Shown one piece after another: positions 63,786 through 64,000 of a stretch of 64,000 nucleotides of DNA; position 1 is the stretch's first letter; every line of letters begins with the position of its first letter. The DNA lies in contig JAEZCJ010000223.1 in NCBI GenBank assembly GCA_023433615.1, positions 1-64,000 of the forward strand. The letters run 5' to 3'. The stretch is from Bacillota bacterium. GTDB lineage: Bacteria; Bacillota; Bacilli; Paenibacillales; Paenibacillaceae. The position numbers and the translations under genes are program-made. Below the pieces are notes generated by a model. That model was not told where the DNA came from, searched no databases, and saw nothing but the letters and a program-made list of their open reading frames with translations.

Positions 63786-64000
63786 ATGCTCGGATACATC
63801 GTCCGGAGAGTATTGGTCGCGATCCCGCTGCTCATCGTGATCTCGCTCCTCGCGTTCGCGCTGAACCAGCTCTCTTCGCAGGACCCCGCCGAGGTGGTGC
63901 TGCGAGCGCAGGAAGTGCCGGTCGTTACGCAGGAGTTGATCGCGGAGACGAGGGCGGAGTTGGGGATGGACCGCCCCTTCCTCGTCCGTTATGCCGATTG
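63786..64000 (+). CDS. cntB: CntB-like ABC permease (3' end outside window)
   Basis: Only 71 codons are visible. MLGYIVRRVLVAIPLLIVIS followed by DPAEVVLR and LGMDRPFLVRY is the typical start of a DppB/NikB/CntB-type permease. AGGGGA lies 5 bp before ATG 63786; ATG 63780 is the alternative. A second permease and ATPases (cntC, cntD, cntF) and probably a metallophore exporter (cntE) are expected beyond the window. Confidence 0.85.
   Translation, partial: MLGYIVRRVLVAIPLLIVISLLAFALNQLSSQDPAEVVLRAQEVPVVTQELIAETRAELGMDRPFLVRYAD

Overview
The window looks like a chromosomal segment of a GC-rich Bacillota of the Paenibacillaceae (Paenibacillus or Cohnella type). The reasons are S-layer-homology (SLH) surface proteins, strong AGGAGG-type ribosome binding sites with frequent TTG and GTG starts, PadR/HAAS and MocR/EamA gene pairs, DUF4256 and DUF4317 proteins, copper-amine-oxidase-like stalk domains, and a 169-bp repeat that I recall from Paenibacillus genomes. 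No rRNA, tRNA, phage or transposase gene was seen.

Layout. 1-7953: two large SLH-anchored surface proteins with different display regions and the same C-terminal module. 8095-12379: first hybrid sensor kinase with a SARP-like response regulator. 12428-20452: SF0329-like protein, MBL hydrolase, VanZ-like membrane protein, intracellular GH115 glycosidase, a small membrane protein, and a PadR regulator with its HAAS membrane partner behind a large inverted-repeat operator. 20811-25050: second kinase/regulator pair. 25090-28770: an EamA exporter divergent from a MocR regulator, bordered by broken gene tails (two SLH tails, one GAF-like tail) and followed by four evenly spaced palindromes. 28771-35232: DUF4256 protein, chemoreceptor, alditol-oxidase-like flavoprotein, SstT transporter, DUF4317 protein. 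35435-38620: sugar ABC importer. 38756-43252: the repeat element and the third kinase/regulator pair.

43484-47204 holds an ABC exporter fused to a cyclic-nucleotide-binding-like domain, two 168-residue GNAT-like proteins, a divergent 21-codon micro-ORF with its own promoter, Shine-Dalgarno sequence and terminator, and a small membrane protein. 47277-52854 holds a heterodimeric ABC exporter and a DrrAB-type ABC exporter. 53001-56540 is a single-gene, membrane-anchored P-loop ATPase with a C-terminal solenoid of 40-residue repeats, a STAND-like layout with no family name I know. After an RCC1-repeat protein and a small membrane protein, 59112 to the window end is an opine-metallophore operon (cntK, cntL, cntM, cntA, cntB...) behind a consensus promoter whose start region carries overlapping Zur-type boxes.

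For novelty, the best candidates are the three paralogous double-kinase/SARP-regulator modules within 35 kb, the solenoid ATPase, the 21-codon micro-ORF cassette, and the regular palindrome array. The metallophore operon is a known system type, and here it comes with a readable zinc-regulated promoter.
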